From: Gigaspora rosea
Lineage: Eukaryota; Glomeromycota; Glomeromycetes; Diversisporales; Gigasporaceae
DNA: 64,000 nucleotides
NCBI GenBank assembly: GCA_003550325.1
Contig: QKWP01000341.1
Coordinates: forward strand, 90,721 to 154,720
Direction of reading: 5' to 3'
Shown: piece by piece, positions 20,411 through 30,995 of the stretch
How the letters are laid out: each line of letters begins with the position of its first letter
Position numbering within the stretch: position 1 is the first letter of the stretch
Made by a program: the position numbers and the translations under genes
Notes under the pieces: model-generated
Databases searched by the model: none
The model's input: the letters and a program-made list of their open reading frames with translations, nothing else
Told to the model about the DNA's origin: nothing

Positions 20411-21039
20411 CCACAAACTATGCCAAAATAAGAAATACATAAAATAATACATAATAATAAAATACTATGACACTGCCAATTCGTAGAACACCTATCGGAT
20501 TTTTTTGCAAATCATCAGGCAATGTCGGATCGATGTCAAAAAGATAGAAACTGGGAAGATATAATAACAAAAAAAATTAACTTTACATGGACTAAATTAT
20601 TTCTGTTATGAAAGAAATGAATAATAGTCTTATGCCTCATCAAAATCATCATGGGTTTTGTTATTTATTATTGGTTTCGTCATGCGTCATGGGTTCATGC
20701 GTCATGTGTTTCGTTATGCGTCGTGGGTTTCGTCATGCGTCATGGGTTTCGTCATTCGTCAATTCGTCAATTTGAAGTTGCCTGACGAAATTGTTTCGTC
20801 ATGCGTCAATGACGCAGGTTGCATCATGCGTCAGGCATCATTAGTCAGTTCGGTTACCTTCGGAAATTTTTTTGCAATCTTAGCTTCTCTGATTATGCGC
20901 ACAGATAAAGCAATTTAATTGGCTGACTATTATACTATTGGTATAATACTAGGTATTGTATTGATATTATAATACGGTATAGTAAGACTTAAACCTTAGT
21001 TATGATATAAGTAATGTCCACGCGACTATTACGCGTAGA

Positions 21040-21278
21040 CATGGCCGATGATTTTCTGTGTTTCACATAATACCGCAGTATTCACAGAAATAGGTTTATA
21101 TCACAGAATATATTTATAACACCGCAGAATATCACAGAAAATAGTGAATTATATAGTAAGATCACATAATTTAACCACAGAAATCAAAATAAATCCTAAT
21201 TTTAGAAAGTGTGCTCACATAATTTATTTTTTATACGCACAGAATTTTTTTTAGCACCGCAGAAAATCATCGGCCCTG
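21040..21278. mobile_element. hAT-type MITE (239 bp)
   Basis: Ends CATGGCCGATGATTTTCTG and, inverted, CAGGGCCGATGATTTTCTG. The perfect 8-bp direct repeat CGCGTAGA lies at 21032-21039 and 21279-21286. The interior is almost entirely copies of 'cacagaata' / 'ccgcagaa'. Non-coding. Confidence 0.93.
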
Positions 21279-21437
21279 CGCGTAGATCGACCAATCAAGA
21301 TCATGGGGTTTGTTTACATTGATCTTCCGACAAAATGTGCATTGTTCACGTGGTTATTATTCGTAGATATATAAATTAATACATTATTACCTTTCTCATC
21401 ATATAAAACCTTTGATCAGTTAGATCAAATTTTCAAT

Positions 21438-21960
21438 ATGAATATTGAGCGAATAGATGAGCTTCCGAAATTTAATATCGGTAAGTAATATATAATAACT
21501 ATATTTATTTATATTATTCTTGATGAATTTTATTTTATCTTTAGGTTTCTCCGTTGCCATCATCTTCATCTTATTCGAAGACGTAAAAAAAGAAAACTAT
21601 GTTCGGGGGCTTGTACCAGGCACTGTGTTCATGTAAAATTACGAGAGTTCTGCCAGAACCTTGTTCAATTGAAAAGCACATGTGAAGTACGGTTAAATAA
21701 ATCTTTTTAAAAAAAGAACAACTACTGTTAAACTGCATGATTTATTACCAATTTTTAATTAACATTTGTATTTTTATTAAAATATTATATAGGAAAATAG
21801 AAAACGAAAACATGGAGGTCTCGATCATGTGTATGGAGCTGTCACTACAGAAGAAATGTGGGTTTTCACTGTAGTGACAGTAGACAATCAAATAAGTGCA
21901 GTTCACGAGCTTTTGATTGTGAGTGATGCTAATATAGTGGATGATGTTCTTTAAGAGGAT
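21438..21960 (+). pseudogene. Possible decayed gene, unrecognised
   Basis: An ATG at 21438 starts 'MNIERIDELPKFNI', followed by a plausible intron (GTAAGT at 21481, TTTAG at 21545). After it, one frame gives 'CSGACTRHCVHVKLREFCQN', rich in Cys and basic residues, but it is not the frame set by that splice. Further on, ~21809-21952 reads 'VYGAVTTEEMWVFTVVTVDN' in another frame. That is weakly reminiscent of the 'G.vtdg..W.F' stretch in PD-(D/E)XK-like and Crinkler-associated domains. Stops and shifts separate these blocks. The function is unknown. Confidence 0.3.
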
Positions 21961-22800
21961 GTTAGATCTTTGTTTCAGTTCTTCAAGCTATAATTTTAGA
22001 AAGGTTAAAAGAACCAAAAACAAAGATCCAAAGAATTAATAGATTTTAGTTGAATATTGTTGATTTCTTCTGGTGGATATTTATTAAAAAGGACCCACGA
22101 TCTGGTTTTTAATTGTACATGCATATTTGAATTAAAATATATCATTGAAATTTACAAGATGAGATTTTATCCCAGTCATTTATCTTAATACAAACTGAAC
22201 TAAATTGTTGATATGTTACTTATTTGAGAAAAATTTAATCTAATTCGAAGTTTGATTACGCGCATGTGCGGTGCGGTAATTCGAATCATTTTGACAAATT
22301 TTGGTTACAAGAGGGAGCCCTACTTTTATTAATGAACTTAGCCTGAAAATCCAATCAAAATATGTAATAAGAGAGTTCCGAAATAATATCCATGTGCGTT
22401 ATTATGCACAAATACAGTATGATAACCTTTTAGGACAACAGAATTTTGTATAATTTTGAAGTTTTCTACATTTAATAGGTTGAATTCGATGAGAATTCAA
22501 GAAAAAAAAAATTCAAATTTGGCTATGTAAAAGTTGAAAAAAAATTAAAATATGCGTACCGATAAGTGAGGTTGTTTTTTTGTTTTTGAGTATTTTCTTA
22601 TTTCATTTTAAGCAGTTATATTTTCTTATATTTTGTATTACATTATGAGCTTCCACATTTACATTTTATCCAAAAAGGAAATCATCCACTGAACATTTTT
22701 ATTTTATACGTACGTTGAGAAAGTGGTTAATAATAGTTCTGTGCTGAAACAAACTAAACCACTTAACTAAACAACATAAATCAAACAACAGTCGGCTCAA
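21961..22800. other. Intergenic, no gene seen
   Basis: AT-rich. Nothing recognisable. Confidence 0.45.
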
Positions 22801-23584
22801 GACTCCTAAAACCTTGAGGAGGAAGGCGGACAGAAGGCGTGGAAAGACTTGGCCCGAGTTTCAAGGTCCTTTGGGTCTTGTGTGATGTTGCCGGGACCTC
22901 GATGAGTGTTCTTTTGGCTTAGACTTATAGTCTATCTTTACTGTATCGGGAAAATTCAAAACTAACGGGTGGTGCCGGGAATACACGAAATGGCACGGAC
23001 GGAGTGATACGTACAGACCGTCGAACGGAATGCCACTAGAGCTGCCTGCCGTAATTGTTTTTAACAAGCTGTAATATTACCCTATATGTCGTAATATTGC
23101 AACCTATATGTCGTAAAGTTTTAATTAATTACGGCAGGTAACTCTAAATGCCACAGTAAAAAGTGGTACGGAAATTACGATAGGAGGTGGCACGTTATGT
23201 CACGCCATATGTAATGGCACCTTCATTTCACGGAATGATATGTGTCAAAGGTGGTACGTGTTGGCTCGTTTCACGAAGAGCGAAAGGTCAATATACGATT
23301 TTTTTAAAAAAATTGCGTATCTCATAATTTCGCTAATGAGACTGCTCTGGGTGTCTTAACAAAAAAAATTTTTACAAAATTTTGATACATTCGCAGTTAT
23401 TTTGCTCATATTATATTGATTGTTTATGTAATCTACATGTATGTTTTTTTTTATCACAGTGGTATAGCACGTTAATTCACGTTAATTATCCGTGCCAATC
23501 CAAGCCTCTTACGAACATAATCCGTGTTTAATCCGTGCCATTCCGCCTCCAACCCGTACCTTTACGGTACATTTTTCTTATAGG
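22800..23584. other. GC-richer patch with scattered GGCACGG motifs
   Basis: Motifs like 'aatggcacggac' near 22990 and, inverted, 'ccgtgccatt' near 23545 suggest the two ends of an old DNA element into which the 110-bp MITE at 23037 inserted. I could not fix its ends or a target duplication. Confidence 0.35.
23037..23146. mobile_element. hAT-type MITE (110 bp)
   Basis: Ends TAGAGCTGCCTGCCGTAATT and, inverted, TAGAGTTACCTGCCGTAATT. The perfect 8-bp direct repeat AATGCCAC lies at 23029-23036 and 23147-23154. It is the shortest complete element in the window. Confidence 0.93.
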
Positions 23585-23589
23585 GTTTT

Positions 23590-24110
23590 TCTGCAAGCTG
23601 ACTATTCCGAATATTCAAAGAAGACAGAGCAGTGTTTACATAAAGAACTGCCACTAAAGCTTTTCCACCTTCTGCTTCCAGTTGTTATTATAAATAAATA
23701 ATTCAATTAAGGAAGCGCTCTTATAAAGAGCTTCCGCTAGCACTTTCCTTCCTTCAGGATCGAATTGGTTATTATAAAGAGGTCAGAGTCTTAAGAACTT
23801 TAATAATTGCTTTACTTCCTTAATAACCAAGCTGATAAGAACCAAGTTTTAAGAAGGTCAGAGTAGTGTTTTTATGAATGCCTCAAATGTCTCAACTAAT
23901 GCTTTACCCATACATAACCAAGATGACAATTCAAAATACTAAAAGAATTGAGAATAATATTTATACAAAGGACTTTTCTAATTCTTTTCCCAGTTTAGAA
24001 TAAAGCTGATATTCCTTATAAAAGCTTCTCTGTTACACTTTCAATTTCGGCATCAAATTGATTATTATAAAGACTCAAATGTCTGATAGTTGTCGCATAG
24101 TTTCCGAAGA
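23590..24110 (-). pseudogene. LRR (ribonuclease-inhibitor type) pseudogene, copy 2
   Basis: Minus strand gives 'KNTTLTFLKLGSYQLGY', 'YNNQFDPEGRKVLAEALYKS' and 'LEAEGGKALVAVLYVNTALS' followed by 'LNIRNSQLAEK'. These are clear RNI-type LRR units separated by frameshifts. It corresponds to 2613-3130 and is cut off at the duplication edge (~23585). A further eroded unit, 'YNNQFDAEIESVTEKLL', lies at its 5' side near 24060. Confidence 0.75.
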
Positions 24111-25044
24111 ACACGATAAAAGGTGTAAATAAATGTGGTGGATGTGTTTTGAACAACTCCTGTAATGATACTATCGGGCAAAATTACGACGGTGATTATA
24201 TTGTCGGGTAGTAGGTACCGTAACAATGGAGATTCTGCAAAATTAATTGAAAGAATCAGATAGTAAATGAGTATAGATTTACTAATTTTCCCTAAAGTTC
24301 CCATTGGACAAACAAACTACGTTGCTGATAAGAGCGACTAAAAATTTTACGTAACACTTTTATTAAAAAATTTTTAAAAAATTTTTTACGTTTGGTATTA
24401 AAGTTTGTTTCTTTGAATTTAGTGCTTTTTTTTTTGTTTTTTTTTTTGTAAATAATCTTGCGTAAACGATTAACAATATTATCGAATATTAATTTGTATC
24501 AGTATCAGCAAATTGATCTTGAGACATTTTAAGTGTGAAAGATTTTTTGAAGTAAAAATTACGCCCAGAAAGGTTGAATAATGTTGGGTATATTAAATTA
24601 CAAGAAAGTTTTTAAACTTAGGTCTTTAACAAATTTTAATCTCTTGAAAATAAAGTACCAATCATAAAATTTCTTGATTGAATAGTCGAAATACTTATTT
24701 TTTCAGTAATATTTTTGATTATTTTTGATTTATTTGTATTAGAAAAACAACTTTGAATGTGTATAAATAAACAAATATACAGTATATGTTTATACTGTAT
24801 TTATATATTCTTATTTTCGCTAATGTTTTTGACATTTTCAATTCATTTTTACAAATAAATAATAATTTAACTTCGTTTTGTAAACAAAATATCTTAATTT
24901 TTTTTTTCTTATTTTTGCCAGCTAGTCGATTTTTCAACTAACGATTTTGGATCACTACATGTGACTGGTGTATTTGCTCAAAAATTCAATTAATTTTCGG
25001 GATGCCAAGTTTCAAAACATCATATTAAGTACGTAAATTGGACT

Positions 25045-25192
25045 TTCTGTTTAATGATTGGAACACCTAATCGCGTGTGGTATATGATCCCTGATCAGTT
25101 TTCAGTCTTTTTGATCCGTGACTTGCCGTTACGTCAACTGGAATTTCAGCGCTATTAACAGGAATGGAACCTACATATATAACCAAAGATTA
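25045..25192 (-). other. Conserved 3' flank of kinase gene, copy 2
   Basis: Same ~120-bp block as at 7400-7546, with remnants at 15720-15830 and 31985-32065. It starts immediately after the stop codon of the intact kinase exon. Confidence 0.5.
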
Positions 25193-26179
25193 CTATAAAT
25201 GATCAATAACTTTAACGATACTATGTGGTATATAATCACTCATACCATATATGTCATGTTGGTTGCATCTTTCTTTATATTGTTGAGCAATATAATGTGT
25301 ATTAATAAATTTACTCGCATTTTGGTATATGATATCTGAACGTTCTTTCAAAGTTATTGCAAGCTCTGGAATTCTCATATCAGCAATCGCAAATTCGTTA
25401 ATTATTTGTAATTTTTCATTAGATTCATCAGGTTCATTTAACTCATCCGGTTTATTATATTCATCGAGTTCATCAGATTCATCAAGTTCATCGGATTCAT
25501 CAAATCCATTGGATTCCTTCACAAAACTATGCCATTCCGTGAGCTTATCACGAATTGTTTCAGCAGTAGGTCGTTTCTGCAAGTCTGGATCCATGCATAA
25601 TTTTGCCAATCCAATATAGCAGCTAGGAGTTTCTAAAGCAAATTCAGGCCTCTTTCCATTGCAAATTTCTAATGCAAGTTCAATATCAAATGGACGTTCA
25701 CAAAATGGATGCATTCTAGTAGTCACCTCGGCCATTATAATGCCAAAACTATAAATATCGGCTGCTGGTGTATATTTCCGACCTAATAAAAACTCAGGGG
25801 CAATATAAGGCATAACCCCGTAAATTCCACCTTTCAACATGTGTTCTTCATTCTTTCTGGATAATCCTAAATCTGCAATATAAGATTTTAACGAACCAAG
25901 CCATGATTCTTCTTTATGCTGTAAAATATTTCCGCAGTGAATATCACAGTGGATATATCCTGCTTTGTGAATTTTAATTAAATCCTTTGAAATATCAATT
26001 AATAATGATAATTTATCTTCCCAAGTAAGCTCTTCAAAATTTAATGTTAGATAATTATGAAGGTCTCCTTTATTAGCATATTGAAAAACCATCATAAATT
26101 CTTTCGTTTTTGTATTTTGAGTAAGTCCATAAACTTCGAGTCTGCTACCACTTAATCGGTAATGCATATGACTTTTAAA
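25193..26179 (-). CDS. Protein kinase catalytic domain, last exon (exon 8), copy 2, intact
   Basis: 328 codons plus stop, entered from acceptor GTTAG before 26179 at phase 0. With exon 7 read from the ATG at 26652 the product is 460 residues. Motifs in that numbering are: 'EVYGLTQNTKTKEFMMVFQY' (~147-166, hinge side), catalytic loop 'IHCDIHCGNIL' with Asp ~211 (HRD Arg is Cys), 'IADLGLSR' with Asp ~235, and 'PYIAPEFLLGRKYT' with Glu ~261. Then come 'DIYSFGIIMAEVTT' and an acidic D/E/S/N linker, ending 'YGMSDYIPHSIVKVIDHL'. Catalytic Lys, Asp, Asn and Mg-binding Asp are all present, so it may be active. It belongs to the tyrosine-kinase-like kinases expanded in Glomeromycotina; substrates are unknown. 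Cytoplasmic, with no TM segment seen. Confidence 0.9.
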   Translation of the reverse strand, partial: FKSHMHYRLSGSRLEVYGLTQNTKTKEFMMVFQYANKGDLHNYLTLNFEELTWEDKLSLLIDISKDLIKIHKAGYIHCDIHCGNILQHKEESWLGSLKSYIADLGLSRKNEEHMLKGGIYGVMPYIAPEFLLGRKYTPAADIYSFGIIMAEVTTRMHPFCERPFDIELALEICNGKRPEFALETPSCYIGLAKLCMDPDLQKRPTAETIRDKLTEWHSFVKESNGFDESDELDESDELDEYNKPDELNEPDESNEKLQIINEFAIADMRIPELAITLKERSDIIYQNASKFINTHYIAQQYKERCNQHDIYGMSDYIPHSIVKVIDHL

Positions 26180-26256
26180 CTAACAAAAAATAACATTTAT
26201 GTAAATTAGAAATATTGTGCGCCATGGACAAAAAATGAATTATAACATTAACCTAC

Positions 26257-26730
26257 TTCTCTTAGAAAATCATTAGAATTTTTTTTTGATCCAGGTAAAG
26301 TCTTGAGCGCTACCTTAATAGATTGTGAAGTGTTTTGTTGCAAATTTGCTAAAAATACAGTACCAAATCCTCCTTCACCAATCTCTTTTATGACATTTAA
26401 TTTATTAAACGGAATCCATTCGATTACTTTCTTTTGTTCAGTTGCATTAATTTGAAACTCTTTAATACAATCATCAATACCTTTATTACCACTTGTCCAT
26501 TCCCGAGTTATTATATAAGGATCACATGACTGACACCAATTTATTGAAGTATTAAATCGATTACAATTTGTACATTTGCCATGCCAATAGTGTCTTTTAG
26601 AAGCCAGAACATTATTATCGTTATTATTAATTGTGCTTTCGAATACAATCATATATTCGCCAGTAGTTTCGAACTACGTTATTCCGTATATTTTAGTTAC
26701 ATCGTTTTCTATTTGCATTTGATTTGTAAA
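26257..26730 (-). CDS. Kinase N-lobe exon (exon 7), copy 2; stop near its 5' end
   Basis: 474-bp exon, donor GTAGGT at 26256. It encodes CTNC-x9-CQSC (residues 27-43 from the ATG at 26652), 'WTSGNKGIDDCIKEFQINAT', glycine loop 'IGEGGFGTVF' (~91-100) and 'VALKTL' with the ATP-binding Lys (~117). Upstream, at 26676-26674, a TAG replaces the CAG of copy 1 within 'YGIT-Q-FE', so read-through from exons 1-6 is blocked. I therefore take the first ATG after it (26652) as a possible start. An open frame from there joins exon 8 in phase 0. Whether a promoter exists for this short form is unknown. Confidence 0.75.
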
Positions 26731-26807
26731 CTTGCAAAATGAATAAAATATAAATAAATTTATATAAGTTAGTCGAAATATTAATTAATTATAATATATT
26801 AGCTTAC

Positions 26808-27259
26808 TTCTTTCAGAAAATCTATCCAATTCTGCGAATCAGATAAAGCTTTAAGCTCAACCGAACATGGTAGTGTACGCGACTGTGCGCTATTTAAAAT
26901 TAATCGTTTACCATCTAACCAAATTGGCTGAAATCTAGGACCAAATTTATCATTACTATTTTTTGAATGTTATCTAGTCTGTTAAAAGGAATCCATTCAA
27001 TCATATTCTCATATTCGGTGGCCTTAAGTTGAAATTCTTTAATACAATCGTCAATATTTTTGTTTCCACTTGTCCATCCTTCAGCCGTTCTCTGATGATC
27101 ACATGTTTGGCACCAAGCTTCAGATGTATTATATCGGTGACAATGTGAACATTTTGTATTCCTTTGGGAATCATAAAATACCATCAAATACTCATTAGTA
27201 GCTGTATTTTGAGTTAGCTCACATACTTTAAGTTTACTATTTTTTATATAGTTTTTAAG
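26808..27259 (-). pseudogene. Kinase-array exon 6, copy 2, frameshifted
   Basis: It encodes 'LKNYIKNSKLKVCELTQN', 'CSHCHRYNTSEAWCQTCDHQ', 'GWTSGNKNIDDCIKEFQLKA' and 'WIPFNRLDNIQK'. A single-base loss at about 26957-26964 ('aaaatag' versus 'aagattag' in copy 1) then shifts the frame. Donor GTAAGC at 26807. Confidence 0.87.
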
Positions 27260-27353
27260 CTTATTATTTATTAATTAGGTAAATATAATTTATAAGTACG
27301 CAAAAAATAAAGATACACATAATAATAATAATAAATGGATTTTATCTTATATC

Positions 27354-27823
27354 TTCTTCTTCCATTAGATCCATTGAATTCTGATAACCATGCAATGGTT
27401 TAAGTGGAATCGTACATGGTGGCGTACGTGATTGTGTATATATATATATATCTCTCTATCCACCATTCGTCTGCCATCCAGCCAAGTTGCTGTAAATTCA
27501 CCACTAGTCTCTTGAATATTAACCAATCTATTAAAAGGAATCCATTTAATCACGTCTTCATATCCTGTGGCTTTAAGTTGAAATTCTTTAATACAATCAT
27601 CAATAGTCTTATTTCCACTTGTCCATCCTTCAGCCGTTTTTTGAGGATCACATGTCTGGCACCAAGCTGGTGATGTGTTATATCGTTTACAATGTGCACA
27701 TACTCCATTCTCATCAAATCTTTTAGAATAAAATTTGTCAAATACTAACATATACTCATTAGTTGCTTTGTTCTGAGTTAGACCATATACTTTAATATTG
27801 CTATCATCTACATTGCTCTTAAA
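27354..27823 (-). pseudogene. Kinase-array exon 5, copy 2, frameshifted and splice donor lost
   Basis: It encodes 'FKSNVDDSNIKVYGLTQN', CAHC-x9-CQTC, 'GWTSGNKTIDDCIKEFQLKA', 'WIPFNRLVNIQETSGEFTAT' and 'WLDGRRMVD'. A (TA)n run at 27435-27451 puts the downstream part ('TQSRTPPCTIPLKPL') out of frame. The exon end reads GAAGAAGAAGATATAAG where sister exons have GAAGAG|GTAAGA, so the GT donor is gone. Confidence 0.85.
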
Positions 27824-27891
27824 CTTAATTAAATAAGTAAATATAAGTACATAAAAATAGATACACATAATTAATATAGATTTTATTTTAC

Positions 27892-28365
27892 CTCTTCTGA
27901 CAAATCCACTGAATTCTGAGAACTATTCAATATTTTAAGGTCAATAATGGATGACGTCGTACGTGATTGTGTGTATTCATTCCAAGTATTCCAAGTTTCT
28001 GAAATTATTCGTATGCCATCTAACCAAGTCGCTAAAAATTCATTACCATTTTTTTTAATATTATATAGGCTGTAAAAAGGAATCCATTCAATCACGTCTT
28101 CATATCCTGTGGCCTTAAGTTGAAATTCTTTAATACAATCATCAATAGTCTTATTTCCACTTGTCCATCCTTCAGCCGTTTTTTGAGGATCACATGCCTG
28201 GCACCAAGCTGGCGATGTGTTATATCGTTTACAATGTGCACATACTCCATTCTCATCAAGTCTTTTAGAATAAAATTTGTCAAATACTAACATATACTCA
28301 TTAGTAGCTTTGTTCTGAGTTAGACTATATACTATAATATTGCTATCATCTACATTGCTCTTAAA
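27892..28365 (-). CDS. Kinase-array exon 4, copy 2
   Basis: 474 bp, 158 codons, open, phase 0. 'FKSNVDDSNIIVYSLTQN', 'CAHCKRYNTSPAWCQACDPQ', 'GWTSGNKTIDDCIKEFQLKA', 'WIPFYSLYNIKKNGNEFLAT', 'TQSRTTSSIIDLKILNSSQ' and donor GTAAAA. The glycine loop is absent, and no VAxK lysine context is seen ('IIDLK' at that site). Confidence 0.82.
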
Positions 28366-28432
28366 CTTAATTAAATAAGTAATATAAGTACATAAAAATA
28401 GATACACATAATCAATATAGATTTTATTTTAC

Positions 28433-28909
28433 CTCTACTGGCAAATCCATTGAATTCTGAGAACTATTCAATATTTTAAGGTCAATAATGTATGGTATCG
28501 TACGTGACTGTGTGAATTGTGTGTATTTATGCCAACTATTCCAAGTTCCTGAAATTATTCTTATGCCATCCAGTAAAGTCGCCAAAAATTCATTACCATT
28601 TTGTTGAATATCATCTAGTCTGTTAAAAGGAATCCATTCAATTACATCTTCATATCCTGTGGCTTTAAGTTGAAATTTTTTAATGCAATCATCAATATTC
28701 TTATTTCCACTTGTCCATCCTTGAGCTGTTATCTGAGGATCACATGTCCGGCACCAAGCTGGCGATGTGTTATAACGGTTGCAATGTGCACATTTTCCTT
28801 TGCATCTACTTCTTTCGGAATTATTAAATACCAACATATACTCATTAGTATCTGTGTTTTGAGTTAGTCCATATACTTTATGTTTTTTGTCTTTTATAAA
28901 GTTTTTGAA
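28433..28909 (-). CDS. Kinase-array exon 3, copy 2
   Basis: 477 bp, 159 codons, open, phase 0. 'FKNFIKDKKHKVYGLTQN', 'CAHCNRYNTSPAWCRTCDPQ', 'GWTSGNKNIDDCIKKFQLKA', 'WIPFNRLDDIQQNGNEFLAT' and 'TQSRTIPYIIDLKILNSSQ'. It closely resembles exon 4 of copy 1, which suggests that exon order has been shuffled or homogenised within the array. Confidence 0.82.
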
Positions 28910-28994
28910 CTTAATTAAATAAAAATTTAAGTGCATATAAATAAAAATACACATAATAATAATAAAATAATATAAATGTTATCTTATATCTTAC

Positions 28995-29444
28995 CTCTTC
29001 CAACAAATCCACCGAATTCAATGTTTTAAGTGTAATTATACATGGTGGCGTGCGTGATAGTATGTATGCCTTGTCTTCGTCTTCAGAAATGATTCGTATG
29101 CCATCTAACCAAGTCGCTAAAAATTCATCATAATTCTTTTGAATATTGTCTAATCTATCAAAAGGTATCCACTCAATCACATCATCATACTCTGTGGCTT
29201 TAAGTTGAAGTTCCTTAATGCAATCATCAATATTCTTATTTCCACTTGTCCATCCCTGAGCTGTTCTCTGAGGATCACATGTCGAACACCAAGCTTTAGA
29301 CGTTTTATAACGATTACAATGTGCACATTTTCCGTTCCGACTACTTCTTTTGGAATTATCAAATACCAACATATACTCATTAGTATCTATGTTTTGAGTT
29401 AGTCCATATACTTTATGTTTGTTATCTTTTATAAAGTTCTTAAA
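28995..29444 (-). CDS. Kinase-array exon 2, copy 2
   Basis: 450 bp, 150 codons, open, phase 0. 'FKNFIKDNKHKVYGLTQN', 'CAHCNRYKTSKAWCSTCDPQ', 'GWTSGNKNIDDCIKELQLKA', 'WIPFDRLDNIQKNYDEFLAT', 'SRTPPCIITLKTLNS' and donor GTAAGA. It corresponds by sequence to exon 3 of copy 1. The following intron is 85 bp. Confidence 0.82.
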
Positions 29445-29575
29445 CTTAATTAAATAGTTAAATATAAGTACAGATAAATAAAAACACAATAATAATAATA
29501 AATAAATAGATAAATATAAGTACAACTAAATAAAATACCGATAATAAATAAATATAGATTTATCTTATATAATAC

Positions 29576-29962
29576 CTCTTCCAACTGGTCCATTGAATTT
29601 TGAGGACTGTTCAATATCTTAAGTTTAATTCTATATGGTGGCGTACGTGACTGTGTGCATATATTATCCTTATTTATAGAAATTATTCGTATGCCATCTA
29701 ACCAAGTTGCAAAAAATTCATCACCACTCTTTTGAATATTATCTAGTCTATCAAAGGGTATCCACTCCATCACATCTTCATATCCTGTGGCTTTAAGCTG
29801 AAATTCCTTAATACAATAATCGATAATTTTATTTCCACTTGTCCATCCTTGAGTTGTTTTCTGGGGGTCACATGTCCGACACCAAGCTTTAGAAGTGTTA
29901 TAAAGGTTACATTGTACACATTTTCCATACCAACTATCTCTTTCAAAATTAACCTTTGACAT
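29576..29962 (-). CDS. Kinase-array exon 1 with start codon, copy 2
   Basis: 387 bp, 129 codons. ATG at 29962 begins 'MSKVNFERDSWYGKCVQCNL', the same start as copy 1. Then come CVQC-x9-CRTC, 'GWTSGNKIIDYCIKEFQLKA', 'WIPFDRLDNIQKSGDEFFAT', 'TQSRTPPYRIKLKILNS' and 'DQLEE' at donor GTATTA. Exons 1-4 of this copy are all open and correctly spliceable. A transcript would encode at least four consecutive Cys4/N-lobe-start modules before the first lesion in exon 5. Confidence 0.82.
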
Positions 29963-30319
29963 AATTGATTATGGGATAAAGTTAGTTTTTAATAAGCTGC
30001 AATTCATTATCGTTATGAAACATTATATGTAACACGAATACTATTTCGACCAATGCAAGCATAGTTTGACAAATATATTAAGAAGATCCTATCAGCATTC
30101 AAAATCTCAAAAAGCGAGAAAAATTATAACAGATAATATCAGCTAACCTATTGGATTTTAATTTAATGGATGTCATCTGCACAAAACGACAAAAATACAT
30201 TTAAAATGTAATCAAAAAAGACGATGAAGATAAAGCATTTGAATAGTATTACGTTAAAATGTACCGGAAGTATGACGTACGTACAGTACTGTACCGTATT
30301 GCAGTACCTACTACAATAA

Positions 30320-30420
30320 ATGCTGACAAAGGAAAAACACTTAGAGATAGAAGTTGACGGATTTAGATGTATTGCCATAGTAAAAATCGGTGAAGTTTAT
30401 AAATCTTTTATCTCTTAATC
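30320..30420 (+). pseudogene. Duplicate of the small 5' reading frame, shifted
   Basis: It reads 'MLTKEKHLEIEVDGFRCIAI' then 'VKIGEVYKSFIS' and a stop. Relative to 12593 one base is inserted after 'EVYK'. Family unrecognised. Confidence 0.4.
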
Positions 30421-30465
30421 TATATTTTTTAGAGAGTTTCTTTCGCCCAAAAACAATATATGTAT

Positions 30466-30617
30466 AGGGACCTCATAGCAAAAAGAGGCAGCGGGCAAAA
30501 AATTCTGCCTTTGAATTTTATAAAATTTTATGTCTAAACTTTAATTCAATAAATTGCATAGTTTAAAAAAAAATTTTTTTTGTGGCACACTATGTATTTT
30601 TGCTGCGTGGGTTCCCA
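30466..30617. mobile_element. TA-target MITE, duplicate of 12726-12884
   Basis: Same inverted ends through 'gcaaaaagaggcag'. The right arm has diverged ('gtggcacactatgtat' replaces part of it). Confidence 0.65.
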
Positions 30618-30995
30618 TGTACAGTACTGTAAATTCAGTTATGTATGATTTTTAAAGATTAAAATGAAACCAAGACATTTGTTAATATAAAACCTCTAAA
30701 ATAACTCATTAACGTTAATAGTTTCTATTAAATTTTTGAAATTTACATTGCAAGTAGGCAACTACCTCGTTCCAATCTAAATGATTAAAAGTAATCAGTA
30801 TAGGCAGCAAATTTATAAAATTCTATTATAGAAACCTAAATATAAAATATATATTATAAATGGATTTAAATTCAGAATTCTGCTTAAATAAATTCTGTAT
30901 CTTAATCATTTATCTGCATCTGAATTCTTCGATCGCTTTGATAGAATTTTATCTAAACCAATTTTTTAACATCAACTTTAATCGATAGTTTAGGC

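Larger units (their letters stand above)
19388..20843. mobile_element. hAT-type element with long subterminal repeat arrays (1456 bp)
   Basis: 17-bp inverted ends TAATGATGCCTGACGCA lie at 19388-19404 and 20827-20843. The perfect 8-bp direct repeat GTCAGTTC lies at 19380-19387 and 20844-20851. The left side has a tandem run of 'acgaaacccttgacg' units (19440-19560). The right side has the inverted counterpart 'cgtcatgcgtcatgggtttc' (20675-20770). Such arrays are typical hAT transposase-binding regions. A second, TA-bordered MITE is nested at 19967-20177. No transposase remains. Confidence 0.95.
23585..30950. repeat. Segmental duplication, copy 2
   Basis: Direct-repeat partner of 2613-13190, without the 3.3-kb insertion. 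It carries the LRR relic, the eight-exon kinase array, the small 5' reading frame and the TA-target MITE in the same order and orientation. Confidence 0.9.

Noticed and set aside
20658-20918. Plus-strand frame with repeated 'FVMRHG'
   Set aside because: Same reason: the right subterminal array of the same element, crossing its end and target duplication.
23585-30950. Idea that the two duplicates are uncollapsed alleles
   Set aside because: Both lie in one contiguous window about 10 kb apart, with different lesions and different inserted elements; read depth would be needed to exclude mis-assembly fully.
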